From Labrys wisconsinensis (GTDB lineage: Bacteria; Pseudomonadota; Alphaproteobacteria; Rhizobiales; Labraceae): 64,000 bases of DNA. The notes beneath the pieces are model-generated. The model did no database searches, was not told the origin of the DNA, and worked only from the letters and a program-made list of their open reading frames with translations. Below, piece after piece: positions 1 to 9,544 of the stretch (positions within the stretch are counted from its first letter, which is position 1; each line of letters opens with the position of its first letter). The translations under genes and the position numbers were made by a program. Location of the stretch: positions 496,001 to 560,000 of the forward strand of contig NZ_JAUSVX010000003.1 of NCBI RefSeq assembly GCF_030814995.1. The letters run 5' to 3'.

Positions 1-449
1 ACCAGGTTCCAGACCGCAGGGAAGCCCTTGAACCAGGCGTCCTCGGTCTTCATCTCGTTGTCGGCGAAATACATCGCGCTGGTGAGGAGGATGAGCGCGG
101 CCGCGGCGATGTCCCAGCCCGGCGCCAGGCGGCCCCACTCGATCACCGCATAGGCCGGCACCAGCACATAGGTGATGAAGTCGACCACCAGATCGAGCGC
201 CGCGCCCGACCAGCGCGGCGCGGCGGTGACGATGTCGATGCGCCGGGCGATGGTCCCGTCGATGCCGTCGACGAAGAGCGCGACGGCCAGCCAGAGGAAC
301 ATGGCCTTGACGTCGCCGCGGGCAATGGCGAGCAGCGCCAGGAAGCCCCAGATGACGCCGGTGGCGGTGAAGATATGGACCCCCAGCGCCAGCGCACGGC
401 GGCCGGGCGCCGGGGGACACGTCGAAGGCTGGGGGTCAGGGGCGTGCAA
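1..449 (-). CDS. pcs: Phosphatidylcholine synthase, partial (C-terminus beyond left edge)
   Basis: Condenses CDP-diacylglycerol with choline to make phosphatidylcholine in the inner membrane. Reading leftward on the minus strand, the protein shows a first membrane segment (HIFTATGVIWGFLALLAI) followed by the CDP-alcohol phosphotransferase signature: DGIDG, then AR, then a later D..VD pair (DGIDGTIAR, then GAALDLVVDF). The stretch ADNEMKTEDAWFKGFPAVWN further on matches Pcs proteins of rhizobia rather than phosphatidylserine or phosphatidylglycerolphosphate synthases. Only about 150 of an expected 240 residues lie in the window. No ATG is available in frame after the stop near 473; TTG at 449 is the most likely start, but this is uncertain. 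Confidence 0.8.
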   Translation of the reverse strand, partial: MHAPDPQPSTCPPAPGRRALALGVHIFTATGVIWGFLALLAIARGDVKAMFLWLAVALFVDGIDGTIARRIDIVTAAPRWSGAALDLVVDFITYVLVPAYAVIEWGRLAPGWDIAAAALILLTSAMYFADNEMKTEDAWFKGFPAVWNL

Positions 450-718
450 GGCAAGCGGGGCGTGGGCATGTCATGGGACCGTCATCATATCGGCCGCCCG
501 GCCGTCCCGCCAGCCGCCGCCGGGGTTCTCCCCATGGGAAGCGCGGGCCGAGCCCTGGCGCGTCCGGGCGATCCGGACAGCACCGTCGGGGCGAAGCCCT
601 GTGATGCGGGGAACAGCAAGCCCGGAGCCGGCAGCCCGCCGTCTTGCTGTCGCTACGTAAACATGGTTTGATCGCGGCGAGCCTGGGGAAAGCCTGCCGG
701 CTCGCGGCGGACCTTCGA

Positions 719-1924
719 ATGCCCGACACCACGCACCAGACCTTCCCGGACGAGCCCGCGTCGACCGAGACGCCGGTGCTCGATCTCCTCGGCCTGCTCG
801 ACTGGCGGAAGGCCGAGGCGGACGAGTCCAGCACCGCCTGGCTGCGCCAGGTTCTGGACCGGGCCCTGCCCGTCCACGGCTCGGCGGCCGCGCCCGCCAC
901 GGCGGTCCATTGGAGTTCCAACGTCGTCGATGCGCCGATTGCCGACGAATCCCATGGGCCCGCGCTCTGGACGGCCGTCGACTCCGAGCCGGCAGGCAGT
1001 TCAAGCGCCGCGACGGGCGACCAGGCTCTCGTTGCGTCGATCCTGACCGGCCTTCTCGGAAACGGCGCCAGCGACCCAGGGGACGGCGGCAACGGCCCGA
1101 ACGATCCGGGCAACGTCCTCGGCTCGGGCATCCTCGGCAACCACAACGTCGTGTGGGGCACCGGCGGCGACGACACGCTGCACGGCACCACGGCGCGCGA
1201 GACGGTGCTGGGCCTCGCCGGCAACGATCATATCGACGGCGGGGGCGGCGGCGACACGCTGATCGGCGGCACGGGCAACGACACCTATCGGGTCCATGCC
1301 GGCGACACGGTGTCCGAGCTGCCCGGCGGCGGCACTGACACGGTCGAGACCGACCTGCACTATTACAAGCTCGGCGCCAATGTCGAGAACCTCACCGCCA
1401 CCACCGACACGGGCCAGCTTCTCGTCGGCAACCAGCTCGGCAACACCATCACCGGCGGCGCGGGCAACGACGTGCTCAACGGCGGCGCCGGTGCCGACAC
1501 GCTGATCGGCGGGGCCGGCGACGATATCCTCAAGGGCGGCTCCGGCGGCATCGGCCTCGCCGGCCACGGCGACTGGGCGGCGTTCCTCGAGCAGATCGGC
1601 GCCCATCCCGGCAATGGCGGCTCCCGAGTGGACAGGCTCTGGAGCGCCTTCTCCGCGGTGCTGGGAGAGGCGGGCGGCGACACCTTCGTGTTCAAGGCCG
1701 GGTTCGGCCACGACACCATCACCGATTTCACGGCGACCGGCTCCGGTCACGACATCATGCAATTCGATACCAATGTCTTCGCCGATTTCGCCGCCGTGCT
1801 CGATGCGGCCCATCAGGTGGGGACCGACACCGTCATCACCCTCGACGCCGGCAACTCGATCGTCCTCAAGAACGTCGCCTTGACCAACCTTTCGCAGGAC
1901 GACTTCAAGTTCATCGGCTCCTGA
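719..1924 (+). CDS. RTX calcium-binding protein, predicted type I secretion substrate
   Basis: A 401-residue acidic, glycine- and aspartate-rich protein with no Sec signal peptide. Residues from about 140 to 290 carry RTX nonapeptide-type repeats in two blocks (GGDDTLHG, GNDHIDGGGGGDTLIGGTGNDT; then GAGNDVLNGGAGADTLIGG and GAGDDILKGG). The C-terminal 80 residues have the usual closing module (GGDTFVFKAGFGHDTITDF) that carries the type I secretion signal. The first 110 residues match nothing I know and may be the functional head. ATG at 719 is chosen because GGCGGA lies upstream; a TTG at 644 would add 25 residues. It is followed 19 bp later by the exporter genes, so it is probably their cargo. 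Function after secretion is unknown. Confidence 0.85.
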   Translation: MPDTTHQTFPDEPASTETPVLDLLGLLDWRKAEADESSTAWLRQVLDRALPVHGSAAAPATAVHWSSNVVDAPIADESHGPALWTAVDSEPAGSSSAATGDQALVASILTGLLGNGASDPGDGGNGPNDPGNVLGSGILGNHNVVWGTGGDDTLHGTTARETVLGLAGNDHIDGGGGGDTLIGGTGNDTYRVHAGDTVSELPGGGTDTVETDLHYYKLGANVENLTATTDTGQLLVGNQLGNTITGGAGNDVLNGGAGADTLIGGAGDDILKGGSGGIGLAGHGDWAAFLEQIGAHPGNGGSRVDRLWSAFSAVLGEAGGDTFVFKAGFGHDTITDFTATGSGHDIMQFDTNVFADFAAVLDAAHQVGTDTVITLDAGNSIVLKNVALTNLSQDDFKFIGS

Positions 1925-1943
1925 GGGCGATCGGGAGCCGCTC

Positions 1944-3689
1944 GTGGCCGCCTCCCCATCCACGCCGCGCCTGACGCTGGCGTCGGCGCTCGGCTCGTTT
2001 CGCAGCGCCATCGCCGGCACGGCCGTGATGAGCGGGCTGATCAACGTCCTCGCCCTCACCGGCTCCTTCTTCATGCTGCAGGTCTATGATCGGGTGATCC
2101 CGAGCCGCAGCGTGCCGACCCTGGTCGGTCTGTGCATCCTCGCCGCGGCCCTCTACCTCTTTCAGGGCTTCCTGGAGGTGGTGCGCGCCCGCATCCTGTC
2201 GCGCATCGGCATGGCGCTCGACCAGCGCCTCAACGGCGACGTCTACGACGCGCTGATGCGCTTCGCGCTGCGCGCCCGCAGCCAGGGCGACGGCCTGCAG
2301 CCGCTGCGCGACCTCGACCAGGTGCGCTCCTTCCTGTCGAGCGGCGGCCCCTCCGCCCTGTTCGACATGCCGTGGATGCCGCTCTATCTCGGCATCTGCT
2401 TCCTCTTTCACCTCTGGCTCGGCCTCACGGCCCTGGCGGGCGCGGCCATCCTGGTGTCGCTGACCCTCCTGACCGAGGTGATGACCCGGGCGCCGACGCG
2501 CGCAGCCGGCCAGCTCGGCGCCAGCCGCAACGCCCTCGCCGAAGCGACGCGCCGCAATGTCGAGGTGCTGCAGGCCATGGGCTTCGCCCATCGCATCGCG
2601 GCGCGCTGGTCGGCCGTCAATGCCGACTATCTCGAGGCCCATGCCCGGGCCAGCGACGCGGCGGGCGGGATCGGCACCATCTCGAAAGTGGCGCGCATGG
2701 CGCTGCAATCGGCGCTGCTGGCGGTCGGCGCCTATCTGGTGGTGCAGCAGGAGGCGAGCGGCGGGGTGATGATCGCCAGCTCCATCATGATGGGGCGGGC
2801 GCTGGCGCCGATCGAGCTCGCCATCGCCAATTGGAAGGGCTTCGTCGGCGCGCGCCAGGGCTGGCGGCGCATGACCGAGCTCCTGGCGATGATGCCGGCC
2901 GGCGCCGCCGCCGTGGCGCTGCCGCCGCCCAGCCAGTCGATCGCGGTCGAGAATGTCAGCCTGGTGCCCCCCGGCGACAACCGGGCGGTGGTGCAGGAGG
3001 CGAGCTTCGTGCTGCACAGGAGCGCCGGCCTCGGCATCATCGGGCCGAGCGCCTCGGGCAAGTCCTCCCTCGCCCGCGCCCTGGTCGGCGTCTGGGTGCC
3101 GGTGCGCGGCGGCATCCGCCTCGACGGCGCCACGCTCGACCAATGGGACGCCAGCGCGCTCGGCCGCAGCATCGGCTATCTCCCCCAGGACATCGAGCTC
3201 TTCGACGGCACGGTCGGCGAGAACATCGCCCGCTTCGAGCCGGAGGCGTCCTCTGCCGCGATCCTGCAAGCGGCCCGGGCGGCGGGCGTGCACGACCTGA
3301 TCGTGCGGCTGCCCGAGGGCTACGCCACCCGCATCGGCGAGGGCGGGGCCTCGCTGTCGGCCGGGCAGCGCCAGCGCGTCGCCCTCGCCCGGGCGCTCTA
3401 CGGCGATCCCTTCCTGGTCGTGCTCGACGAGCCCAATTCCAACCTCGACGCCGAGGGCGAGGCGGCGCTGACCCAGGCCATGCTCGGGGTGCGGGCGCGC
3501 GGCGGCATCGTCGTCGTCGTGGCGCACCGCCCCGCCGCCCTCGCCGGCGTCGACCAGGTGCTGGTCATGGGCGGCGGCCGCGTCCAGGCCTTCGGCCCCA
3601 AGGACGAGGTGCTGCGCAAGGTCACCCGGCGCGAGAGCCCGCCGACGCCGCTGAAGGTGGTGGCCCAGCACGAGCAGGAGGCGCCGTGA
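1944..3689 (+). CDS. Type I secretion ABC transporter (PrtD/HlyB-like, no C39 domain)
   Basis: Inner-membrane exporter half-molecule of 581 residues that should energise secretion of the RTX protein. The N-terminal half has membrane helices (GTAVMSGLINVLALTGSFFM; LVGLCILAAALYLFQGF; a later helical pair near residues 150-190). The C-terminal half is a complete nucleotide-binding domain with Walker A GPSASGKSS, Q-loop in YLPQDIELF, signature LSAGQRQRVALARAL, Walker B VVLDEPNSNLD and switch His in VAHRP. There is no N-terminal peptidase-like domain, as in the PrtD branch. The start is a GTG 19 nt after the RTX stop. The stop overlaps the next start by 4 nt (GTGA), so the two are probably translationally coupled. 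Confidence 0.93.
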   Translation: MAASPSTPRLTLASALGSFRSAIAGTAVMSGLINVLALTGSFFMLQVYDRVIPSRSVPTLVGLCILAAALYLFQGFLEVVRARILSRIGMALDQRLNGDVYDALMRFALRARSQGDGLQPLRDLDQVRSFLSSGGPSALFDMPWMPLYLGICFLFHLWLGLTALAGAAILVSLTLLTEVMTRAPTRAAGQLGASRNALAEATRRNVEVLQAMGFAHRIAARWSAVNADYLEAHARASDAAGGIGTISKVARMALQSALLAVGAYLVVQQEASGGVMIASSIMMGRALAPIELAIANWKGFVGARQGWRRMTELLAMMPAGAAAVALPPPSQSIAVENVSLVPPGDNRAVVQEASFVLHRSAGLGIIGPSASGKSSLARALVGVWVPVRGGIRLDGATLDQWDASALGRSIGYLPQDIELFDGTVGENIARFEPEASSAAILQAARAAGVHDLIVRLPEGYATRIGEGGASLSAGQRQRVALARALYGDPFLVVLDEPNSNLDAEGEAALTQAMLGVRARGGIVVVVAHRPAALAGVDQVLVMGGGRVQAFGPKDEVLRKVTRRESPPTPLKVVAQHEQEAP

Positions 3690-4990
3690 CCGCCCCGCTT
3701 CCGGCCGAACGGGCCATCCGCGGCTATCTCCTGGTCGGGCTCGCCCTGTTCACCCTGCTGGTCGGCGGCATCGGCGGCATCGCCGCGATCGTCGAGCTCT
3801 CCGGCGCGGTCATCGCCCACGGCGTCTTCGTCGTCGACAGCTACGTCAAGAAGGTGCAGCACCAGACCGGCGGCACGATCGGCGCCATCGCCGTGCAGGA
3901 GGGCGACCAGGTCAAGGCCGGCCAGGTGCTGATCCGGCTCGACGACACCCAGACGCGGGCGAACCTCGCCATCGTCACCAAGCGGCTCGACGAGTTCTCC
4001 GCTCGCCGGGCCCGGCTGGAAGCCGAGCGCGAGGGCCGCGACGCCGTCACCTTCCCCGCCGAGCTGACGGAGCGGGCGGCAGAGTCCGCCGTCGCAGCGC
4101 TGATGGGCGGCGAGACGCGGCTGTTCGAGCTGCGCAACAGCGCCCGGCTCGGCAAGAAGGCGCAGCTGGAATCGCGCATCGGGCAGCTGGAGAAGGAGCG
4201 CCTCGGCCTCAGCGTGCAGGAGACGTCGAAGGTCCAGGAGATCGGCATCATCAACCGCGAGCTGGAAGGCGTGCGCAGCCTGTGGGAGAAGCGCCTGGTC
4301 TCGCTGCAGCGCATCACCATGGAAGAGCGCGACGCCGCGCGCCTCGAAGGCGAGCGCGGCCAGCTGGTGGCGGCCCAGGCCCAGAATGCCGGCCGCATCG
4401 CCGAGATCCGCCTGCAGATCATCAGCCTCGACCAGGACCAGCGCAGCGACGTCGCCAAGGAGCTGCGCGAGATCGAGGGCCAGACCGGCGAGCTGCTCGA
4501 GCGCAAGGTCGCGGCCGAGGATCAGCTCCGGCGCGTCGAAATCCGCGCGCCGCAGGACGGGGTGGTGCACGAGCTCACCGTCCACACCGTCGGCGGCGTC
4601 GTCGCGCCTGGCGAGGCCATCATGATGATCGTGCCGGTCTCGGACGCCCTGCGCGTCGAGGCGCGCATCGCGCCGCAGGACATCGACCAGGTCCAGCGCG
4701 GCCAGAAGGCGGGGCTGCGGCTCTCCGCCTTCAACCAGCGCGTCACGCCCGAGGTCATCGCGGTGGTGGACGAGATCTCGCCCGACGCCACCACCGACCA
4801 GAAGACCGGGGCCACCTACTACACCGCGCGGCTGCGCATCGAGGAAGAGGAGCTGAAGCGTCTCGGCGACCTCAAGATCGTGCCGGGCATGCCGGCCGAG
4901 GCCTTCATCCAGACCTCCTCGCGCACCATCCTGTCCTACCTCGTCAAGCCGCTGCAGGACCAGATCGAGCGCGCCTTCCGCGAAGACTGA
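3686..4990 (+). CDS. Type I secretion membrane fusion protein (HlyD/PrtE family)
   Basis: Periplasmic adaptor of 434 residues that would link the ABC exporter to a TolC-like outer-membrane channel; no TolC gene is present in the window. It has a single N-terminal membrane anchor (GYLLVGLALFTLLVGGIGGI), a biotinyl-lipoyl-like segment (VKKVQHQTGGTIGAIAVQEGD), a long charged coiled-coil region of about residues 90-290, and a C-terminal beta-barrel part with the family closing motif region VPGMPAEAFIQTSSRTILSYL. GTG at 3686 overlaps the ABC gene stop. The gene ends 7 bp before the convergent Mrp gene, with no clear terminator between them. Confidence 0.93.
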   Translation: MTAPLPAERAIRGYLLVGLALFTLLVGGIGGIAAIVELSGAVIAHGVFVVDSYVKKVQHQTGGTIGAIAVQEGDQVKAGQVLIRLDDTQTRANLAIVTKRLDEFSARRARLEAEREGRDAVTFPAELTERAAESAVAALMGGETRLFELRNSARLGKKAQLESRIGQLEKERLGLSVQETSKVQEIGIINRELEGVRSLWEKRLVSLQRITMEERDAARLEGERGQLVAAQAQNAGRIAEIRLQIISLDQDQRSDVAKELREIEGQTGELLERKVAAEDQLRRVEIRAPQDGVVHELTVHTVGGVVAPGEAIMMIVPVSDALRVEARIAPQDIDQVQRGQKAGLRLSAFNQRVTPEVIAVVDEISPDATTDQKTGATYYTARLRIEEEELKRLGDLKIVPGMPAEAFIQTSSRTILSYLVKPLQDQIERAFRED

Positions 4991-4997
4991 GCAGGGC

Positions 4998-6107
4998 TCA
5001 GTCGATGACGATGCGCGGCGGGGCGCGGCGATCGCCGCCGGAGAGCGCCGCCGAGACCCGCGCCGCGAGGTCGCGGTAGAAGCCGGCCTCGCTGCCGGCG
5101 GGCGCCGTGGCGACCACCGGCGTGCCGGCATCGGAGCGCTCGCGCACGTCGAGGGAGAGCGGCAGCTCGCCGAGGAAGGGCACGCCGAGGCGCTCGGCCT
5201 CGCGCCGCGCCCCGCCATGGCCGAAGAGATGGGTGACGTGGCCGCAATTGGGGCAGCTGAACGTCGACATGTTCTCGACGATGCCGATGACCGGCACATT
5301 GACCTTCTGGAACATGGCGACGCCGCGCCGGGCGTCGATCAGGGCAAGATCCTGCGGCGTGGAGACGATCACCGCGCCGGCGAGCGGGGTGTGCTGGGCC
5401 ATGGTGAGCTGGGCGTCGCCCGTGCCGGGCGGCATGTCGACCACCATGACGTCGAGCTCGCCCCAGCGCACCTCGCGCAGGAGCTGGGTCAGGGCCGACA
5501 TCACCATCGGCCCGCGCCAGATCATCGGCGTCTCCTCGTCGACCAGGAAGCCGATCGACATCACCTTCACGCCATAGGCCTCGAGCGGCTTCATGATGCG
5601 GCCCTCGACGATCTCGGGCTTGCCGGACAGGCCGAACAGCTTGGGCATGGACGGTCCGAAGATGTCGGCGTCGAGCAGGCCGATGCGAAGGCCCTGCTGC
5701 GCCAGGGCGATGGCGAGGTTGCAGGCGGTGGTCGACTTGCCGACGCCGCCCTTGCCGGAGGCCACCGCGATGACGTGGCGCACGCCCGGGAGCCCCGGCG
5801 CGCGCTGGGCCGCGGCCTGCGCCCGCGGGCCGGGCGCCTCACGCCCCGCCGCGCCGGACGGCCGGTCGGCGGTGAGGCCGACCAGCACGCTGGTGATGCC
5901 GGGCAGGCCGCGCACCGCGCTCTCGGCGGCGGCGCGCACGCCCTCCATGGCGCGGGCCTCGGTCGGGTCGATGGCGATGGCGAACATCACCTTGGTCCCG
6001 TCGATGCGGATCTCGGTGAGGCGCCCGGAGGCGGGCAGCGCCTGGCCGCTGGCCGGCAGCTTCACCAGCTCGAGGGCGCGCAGGACGTCGGCGGGGGTGA
6101 TGGGCAA
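4998..6107 (-). CDS. Mrp/ApbC-type P-loop ATPase, Fe-S cluster carrier
   Basis: Cytosolic ATPase that binds and transfers iron-sulfur clusters. The N-terminal 90 residues are a MIP18/DUF59-type domain (ITPADVLRALELVKLP). The ATPase core carries the deviant Walker A GKGGVGKST, DADIFGPSMPKLFG, and VDMPPGTGDAQLT. A CxxC pair (FSCPNCGH) near the C-terminus is the cluster ligand motif of the family. TTG at 6107 is preferred because GAGGA sits 7 nt upstream and it aligns with the usual start of the family; GTG at 6152 would add 15 residues. At about 369 residues the length is normal. A monocistronic gene, convergent with the secretion operon. Confidence 0.92.
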   Translation of the reverse strand: MPITPADVLRALELVKLPASGQALPASGRLTEIRIDGTKVMFAIAIDPTEARAMEGVRAAAESAVRGLPGITSVLVGLTADRPSGAAGREAPGPRAQAAAQRAPGLPGVRHVIAVASGKGGVGKSTTACNLAIALAQQGLRIGLLDADIFGPSMPKLFGLSGKPEIVEGRIMKPLEAYGVKVMSIGFLVDEETPMIWRGPMVMSALTQLLREVRWGELDVMVVDMPPGTGDAQLTMAQHTPLAGAVIVSTPQDLALIDARRGVAMFQKVNVPVIGIVENMSTFSCPNCGHVTHLFGHGGARREAERLGVPFLGELPLSLDVRERSDAGTPVVATAPAGSEAGFYRDLAARVSAALSGGDRRAPPRIVID

Positions 6108-6234
6108 GACAGGGTCCTCGGACGGGCGTTCGAAGCCGTTGTAGGCTTGCACCGCCCCGCGTCAACGGCCGATGCGCCTCCGCCCCCTCGCCGCCGCCCC
6201 TGGACGGGCGGCGGCGGCGCCGCTAACACGGCGC

Positions 6235-6975
6235 ATGCGCCTGCCTCCGCTCGTCCCCGGCCGCCTCGTCCAGCGCTACAAGCGCTTCCTCGCCGACGTG
6301 GTGCTCGACACAGGCGAGGCCGTCACCGCCCACTGCGCCAATCCGGGCTCGATGCTGGGCCTGGCCGCGCCGGGCTCGCGGGTCTGGCTGTCGAAATCCA
6401 CGGCGGCGACGCGCAAGCTGCCCTATTCCTGGGAGGTGGTGGAGGCGCAGTTCGCCCATGGCCTGGAGGTGGTCGGCATCAACACCGCCCATCCCAACGC
6501 CCTGGCCGAGGAGGCGATCGGCCTCGGCGTGATCGCCGAGCTCGGCGGCTACGAGCGGCTGCGGCGCGAGGTGAAGTACGGACGCAATTCGCGCATCGAC
6601 ATCCTCCTTGAGGCGGAAGGCCGCCCGCCCTGCTATGTCGAGGTGAAGAACGTGCATCTGATGCGGCAGGCGGGCCTGGCCGAGTTCCCGGATTCGGTGA
6701 CCGCCCGCGGCGCCAAGCACCTGGAGGAGCTCGGCGACCGGGCCGAGGCGGGCGAGCGGGCCGTGATGCTCTACCTCGTGCAGATGCGGGCCGAGCGCTT
6801 CGCCCTCGCCGCCGACATCGATCCGACCTACGCCGCCGCCTTTGCTCGGGCGCGCTCGCGCGGCGTCGAGGCCCTCGCCTATCGCTGCCGGGTGACGCCG
6901 GAGGAGATCGCGGTCGAGACCAGGATCGCCATGGCTGGACGACCCGATCTCACGGCCGCTCGAAGGCCAGGTTGA
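6235..6975 (+). CDS. sfsA: SfsA family DNA-binding/nuclease-fold protein
   Basis: A 246-residue SfsA homologue, known in E. coli as sugar fermentation stimulation protein. The biochemical role of the family is unsettled; the fold contains an OB-like N-terminus and a nuclease-like core. Family motifs are all present: [12 protein letters not shown] at the start, [19 protein letters not shown] (candidate acidic metal ligands), [10 protein letters not shown] and [19 protein letters not shown] at 6235 begins the canonical MxLPPLxPGRLVxRYKRF; an upstream in-frame ATG at 6172 would add 21 low-complexity residues. Its 3' end overlaps the convergent FkbM methyltransferase gene by 26 bp. Confidence 0.93.
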   Translation: MRLPPLVPGRLVQRYKRFLADVVLDTGEAVTAHCANPGSMLGLAAPGSRVWLSKSTAATRKLPYSWEVVEAQFAHGLEVVGINTAHPNALAEEAIGLGVIAELGGYERLRREVKYGRNSRIDILLEAEGRPPCYVEVKNVHLMRQAGLAEFPDSVTARGAKHLEELGDRAEAGERAVMLYLVQMRAERFALAADIDPTYAAAFARARSRGVEALAYRCRVTPEEIAVETRIAMAGRPDLTAARRPG

Positions 6976-7783
6976 GGCGCGTCTCCAGCGTGCGCCGATA
7001 GCCGTGCTCGGCCAACGCCCCCAGCACGTCGGCCTGCCAGCGCTGCATCACCTTGCTGAGGACCAGCAGCCGGGGCCACAGGTCCTCCGGCGCATCGCGC
7101 AGGAACGGCATCAGGATCAGGTCCTCCGCGCCCTCGACGTCGAGCTTGGCGACGTCGATGCGTGCCAGCCCCTCCTCGCGGGCGAGCGTCAGCAGGGTCT
7201 TGGACGGCACTTTCACCGTCTCGGCGCGGCCGTCGCTCGGCACGAAGCGCACGCTCGAGGCGCCGCGATTGTCGCCGCGCAGGAACAGCGTCAGCTCGCC
7301 GTCGTGGTCGCCCAACGCGCAGGCGACGGCCTTGACCGCACCCCGCGGATTCTGGGCGATGTTGTAGACCAGCCGCTCGAAGATCCCCGGCTGCGGCTCG
7401 ACCGCCAGGATGCGCGCCTCGGGCCCGGCCGCGGCGGCGACCGACAGGGCGTAGCCGCCGATATTGGCGCCGATGTCGACGAAGACGAAGCCGTCGCGGA
7501 TGCGCGAGCGGATCAGCACGCGTTCGGCCTGGTCGAAATATTGCGGGGTGAACAGGATCCGCTTCTCGCACAGATTGTCGAAGGGATAGAGGCGCAGCCT
7601 CGCATCCATCGCCTCGACATCCACCGGCCCCTCGATGCGCGGCAGCGCCAGGTGCTGCAGGCCGAAGGCGACGCGCCGCCCGAGCCAGGTGTCGGGCTGG
7701 CAGCGGGTGAGCCCGAGCACGGCGGCGAGGCGGGGCGGGGGACGCCGGGTGCCGAAGGCGCTGGTGTCGAGGCTGGGAACCAT
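6950..7783 (-). CDS. FkbM family SAM-dependent methyltransferase
   Basis: Predicted O- or N-methyltransferase of about 277 residues; the acceptor is unknown. The core shows SAM-binding motif I ([19 protein letters not shown]), the acidic loop [17 protein letters not shown], and the FkbM-typical [17 protein letters not shown] at 7783 ([11 protein letters not shown]) is preferred over an upstream start at 7867, since the extra 28 residues are only Arg/Ala-rich. No convincing Shine-Dalgarno sequence is visible. It stands alone, divergent from the methionine aminopeptidase gene and convergent with sfsA. Relatives often sit in polysaccharide clusters, but none is adjacent here. Confidence 0.85.
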   Translation of the reverse strand: MVPSLDTSAFGTRRPPPRLAAVLGLTRCQPDTWLGRRVAFGLQHLALPRIEGPVDVEAMDARLRLYPFDNLCEKRILFTPQYFDQAERVLIRSRIRDGFVFVDIGANIGGYALSVAAAAGPEARILAVEPQPGIFERLVYNIAQNPRGAVKAVACALGDHDGELTLFLRGDNRGASSVRFVPSDGRAETVKVPSKTLLTLAREEGLARIDVAKLDVEGAEDLILMPFLRDAPEDLWPRLLVLSKVMQRWQADVLGALAEHGYRRTLETRLNLAFERP

Positions 7784-7936
7784 GAAGCGACGAGGTCTTG
7801 CGCGTGCGGCGCCACGCTTGGAGCGGAACGGCCGGCGCAGCAGGCCGGTGCGGCCGGGCTGCGCCAAAAAATCACTTCCAACGCCGCGCGTTGCAATGGC
7901 ATAGAGAAGGATCGACGTTCAACTTCCGGATACTGC

Positions 7937-8767
7937 ATGACCTTCGTCGACGCCAGCGTCTCGCCGCAACGCAAGAACGGCCAGATCAAGCTCCACGGGC
8001 CGGCCGCCTTCGAGGGCATGCGTCGGGCCGGGCGGCTGGCGGCCGAGGCGCTGGACCTGATGGTCGACGCGATCAAGCCCGGCGTCACCACCGACGCGCT
8101 CGACCGCCTGGCCTACGAGTTCGGCATGGACCACGGCGCCTATCCCGCCTCCCTGCTCTATCGCGGCTATCCCAAGTCGATCTGCACCTCGATCAACCAC
8201 GTCGTCTGCCACGGCATTCCCAACGACAAGCCGCTGCGCGACGGCGACGTCGTCAACATCGACATCACCCTGGTGGTCGACGGCTGGCACGGCGATTCCA
8301 GCCGGATGTACGGCGTCGGCGAGGTGCCGCGCCGGGCCGAGCGGCTGATGGCGGTGACCTACGAATCGATGATGCGCGGCATCGCCGTCATCAAGCCGGG
8401 CGCGACCACCGGCGATATCGGCTACGCCATCCAGAGCTATGCCGAGGCCGAGCGCTGCTCGGTGGTGCGCGACTTCTGCGGCCATGGCCTCGGGCAGCTC
8501 TACCACGACGAGCCGAACATCCTGCATTACGGCCGCCGCGGCGAAGGCGTCGTGCTGAAGCCCGGCATGTTCTTTACCGTGGAGCCGATGATCAATCTCG
8601 GCCGCCCGCATGTGAAGATCCTCGCCGACGGCTGGACGGCGGTGACACGCGACCGCTCGCTCTCGGCGCAGTTCGAGCATTCGGTGGGCGTGACGGAAAC
8701 GGGCGTGGAGATCTTCACCCTGTCGCCCCAGGGCCTCGACCAGCCGCCCTACCGCCCGGCCGGCTGA
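7937..8767 (+). CDS. map: Type I methionine aminopeptidase
   Basis: Removes the initiator methionine from nascent proteins in the cytosol. The 276-residue sequence has the metal ligands in their family contexts: Asp109 in VVNIDIT, Asp120 in GWHGDSSRM, His in [13 protein letters not shown], Glu in FTVEPMI and Glu in SAQFEHSV. His92 in VVCHGIP is the substrate-binding histidine. ATG at 7937 gives the expected short N-terminus. The gene overlaps radC by one nucleotide (TGATG), an arrangement that suggests coupled translation. Confidence 0.96.
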   Translation: MTFVDASVSPQRKNGQIKLHGPAAFEGMRRAGRLAAEALDLMVDAIKPGVTTDALDRLAYEFGMDHGAYPASLLYRGYPKSICTSINHVVCHGIPNDKPLRDGDVVNIDITLVVDGWHGDSSRMYGVGEVPRRAERLMAVTYESMMRGIAVIKPGATTGDIGYAIQSYAEAERCSVVRDFCGHGLGQLYHDEPNILHYGRRGEGVVLKPGMFFTVEPMINLGRPHVKILADGWTAVTRDRSLSAQFEHSVGVTETGVEIFTLSPQGLDQPPYRPAG

Positions 8768-9504
8768 TGCGCCGGCGCGGCGGGCCGCCATCCCTGCTGG
8801 AGGAGGCCCCGCAGGCCGCGCCCGGGGACGCGGCGCCGCATTATCTCGGCCATCGCGACCGGCTGCGCCAGCGCTTCGCCGCCGCCGGCGCAGACGGCCT
8901 GCCCGACTACGAGCTCCTGGAGCTCCTCCTGTTCCGCGCCGTCCCGCGGCGTGACGTCAAGGGCCTGGCCAAGACGCTGATCGCCCGCTTCGGCTCCTTC
9001 GCCGAGGTCCTGGCCGCCCGTCCCGAGCGGCTGATGGAGGTGGAGGGCATCGGCGAGGGCGCGGCGCTCGACCTCAAGATCGTCGAGGCGGCGGCACGGC
9101 GCCTGGCCAAGGGTGCGGTGAACCAGCGCGCGCTCCTCTCCTCCTGGTCGGCGGTGATCGAGCATTGCCGCCTGTCGATGGCCTTCGCGGAGCAGGAGCT
9201 CTTCCGCGTGCTGTTCCTCGACAAGCGCAACGGCCTGATCGCCGACGAGGTGCAGCAGACCGGCACGGTCGACCACACGCCGGTCTATCCCCGCGAGGTG
9301 GTGAAGCGGGCGCTCGAGCTCTCGGCGACCGCGCTGGTCCTGGTCCATAGTCACCCTTCCGGCGATCCGACGCCCTCGCAGGCGGACATCGCCATGACCC
9401 GCGCCATCGCCGATATCGCCAAGCCGCTCGGCATCGCCCTGCACGACCATATCGTCGTCGGCCGCAACGGCCATGCCAGCCTGAAGGGGCTGGGGCTGAT
9501 CTGA
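8767..9504 (+). CDS. radC: RadC family JAB/JAMM protein
   Basis: A 245-residue RadC protein. The N-terminal part has a helix-hairpin-helix segment ([19 protein letters not shown]) and the C-terminal part a JAMM metalloprotease-like domain with [14 protein letters not shown]. Despite the name, a role in DNA repair is not established. The start ATG overlaps the map stop codon. The last 40 codons are duplicated in degraded form at 14907-15020 (see the pseudogene entry). An 18-nt hairpin separates the gene from the convergent SDR gene. Confidence 0.94.
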   Translation: MRRRGGPPSLLEEAPQAAPGDAAPHYLGHRDRLRQRFAAAGADGLPDYELLELLLFRAVPRRDVKGLAKTLIARFGSFAEVLAARPERLMEVEGIGEGAALDLKIVEAAARRLAKGAVNQRALLSSWSAVIEHCRLSMAFAEQELFRVLFLDKRNGLIADEVQQTGTVDHTPVYPREVVKRALELSATALVLVHSHPSGDPTPSQADIAMTRAIADIAKPLGIALHDHIVVGRNGHASLKGLGLI

Positions 9505-9517
9505 ACCGGCCTGCGCC

Positions 9518-9535
9518 CATGGGATGCTGCCCATG
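9518..9535. terminator. Hairpin between convergent radC and SDR genes
   Basis: Perfect inverted repeat CATGGG-ATGCTG-CCCATG in the 40-bp gap between two convergent genes. The six-base-pair stem has no U-tract on either strand, so termination is an inference from position. Confidence 0.4.
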
Positions 9536-9544
9536 CGGCAAGGA

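Noticed and set aside
1139-1560. GC-rich repetitive DNA in the RTX gene considered as a repeat array or CRISPR
   Set aside because: The periodicity is explained by 27-bp coding units for RTX nonapeptides; units are degenerate and have no spacers.
2132-3685. Long open frame upstream of and in frame with the membrane fusion protein
   Set aside because: It reads as Arg/Pro/Gly-rich sequence in the +2 frame of a well-supported ABC transporter; the fusion protein starts at GTG 3686.
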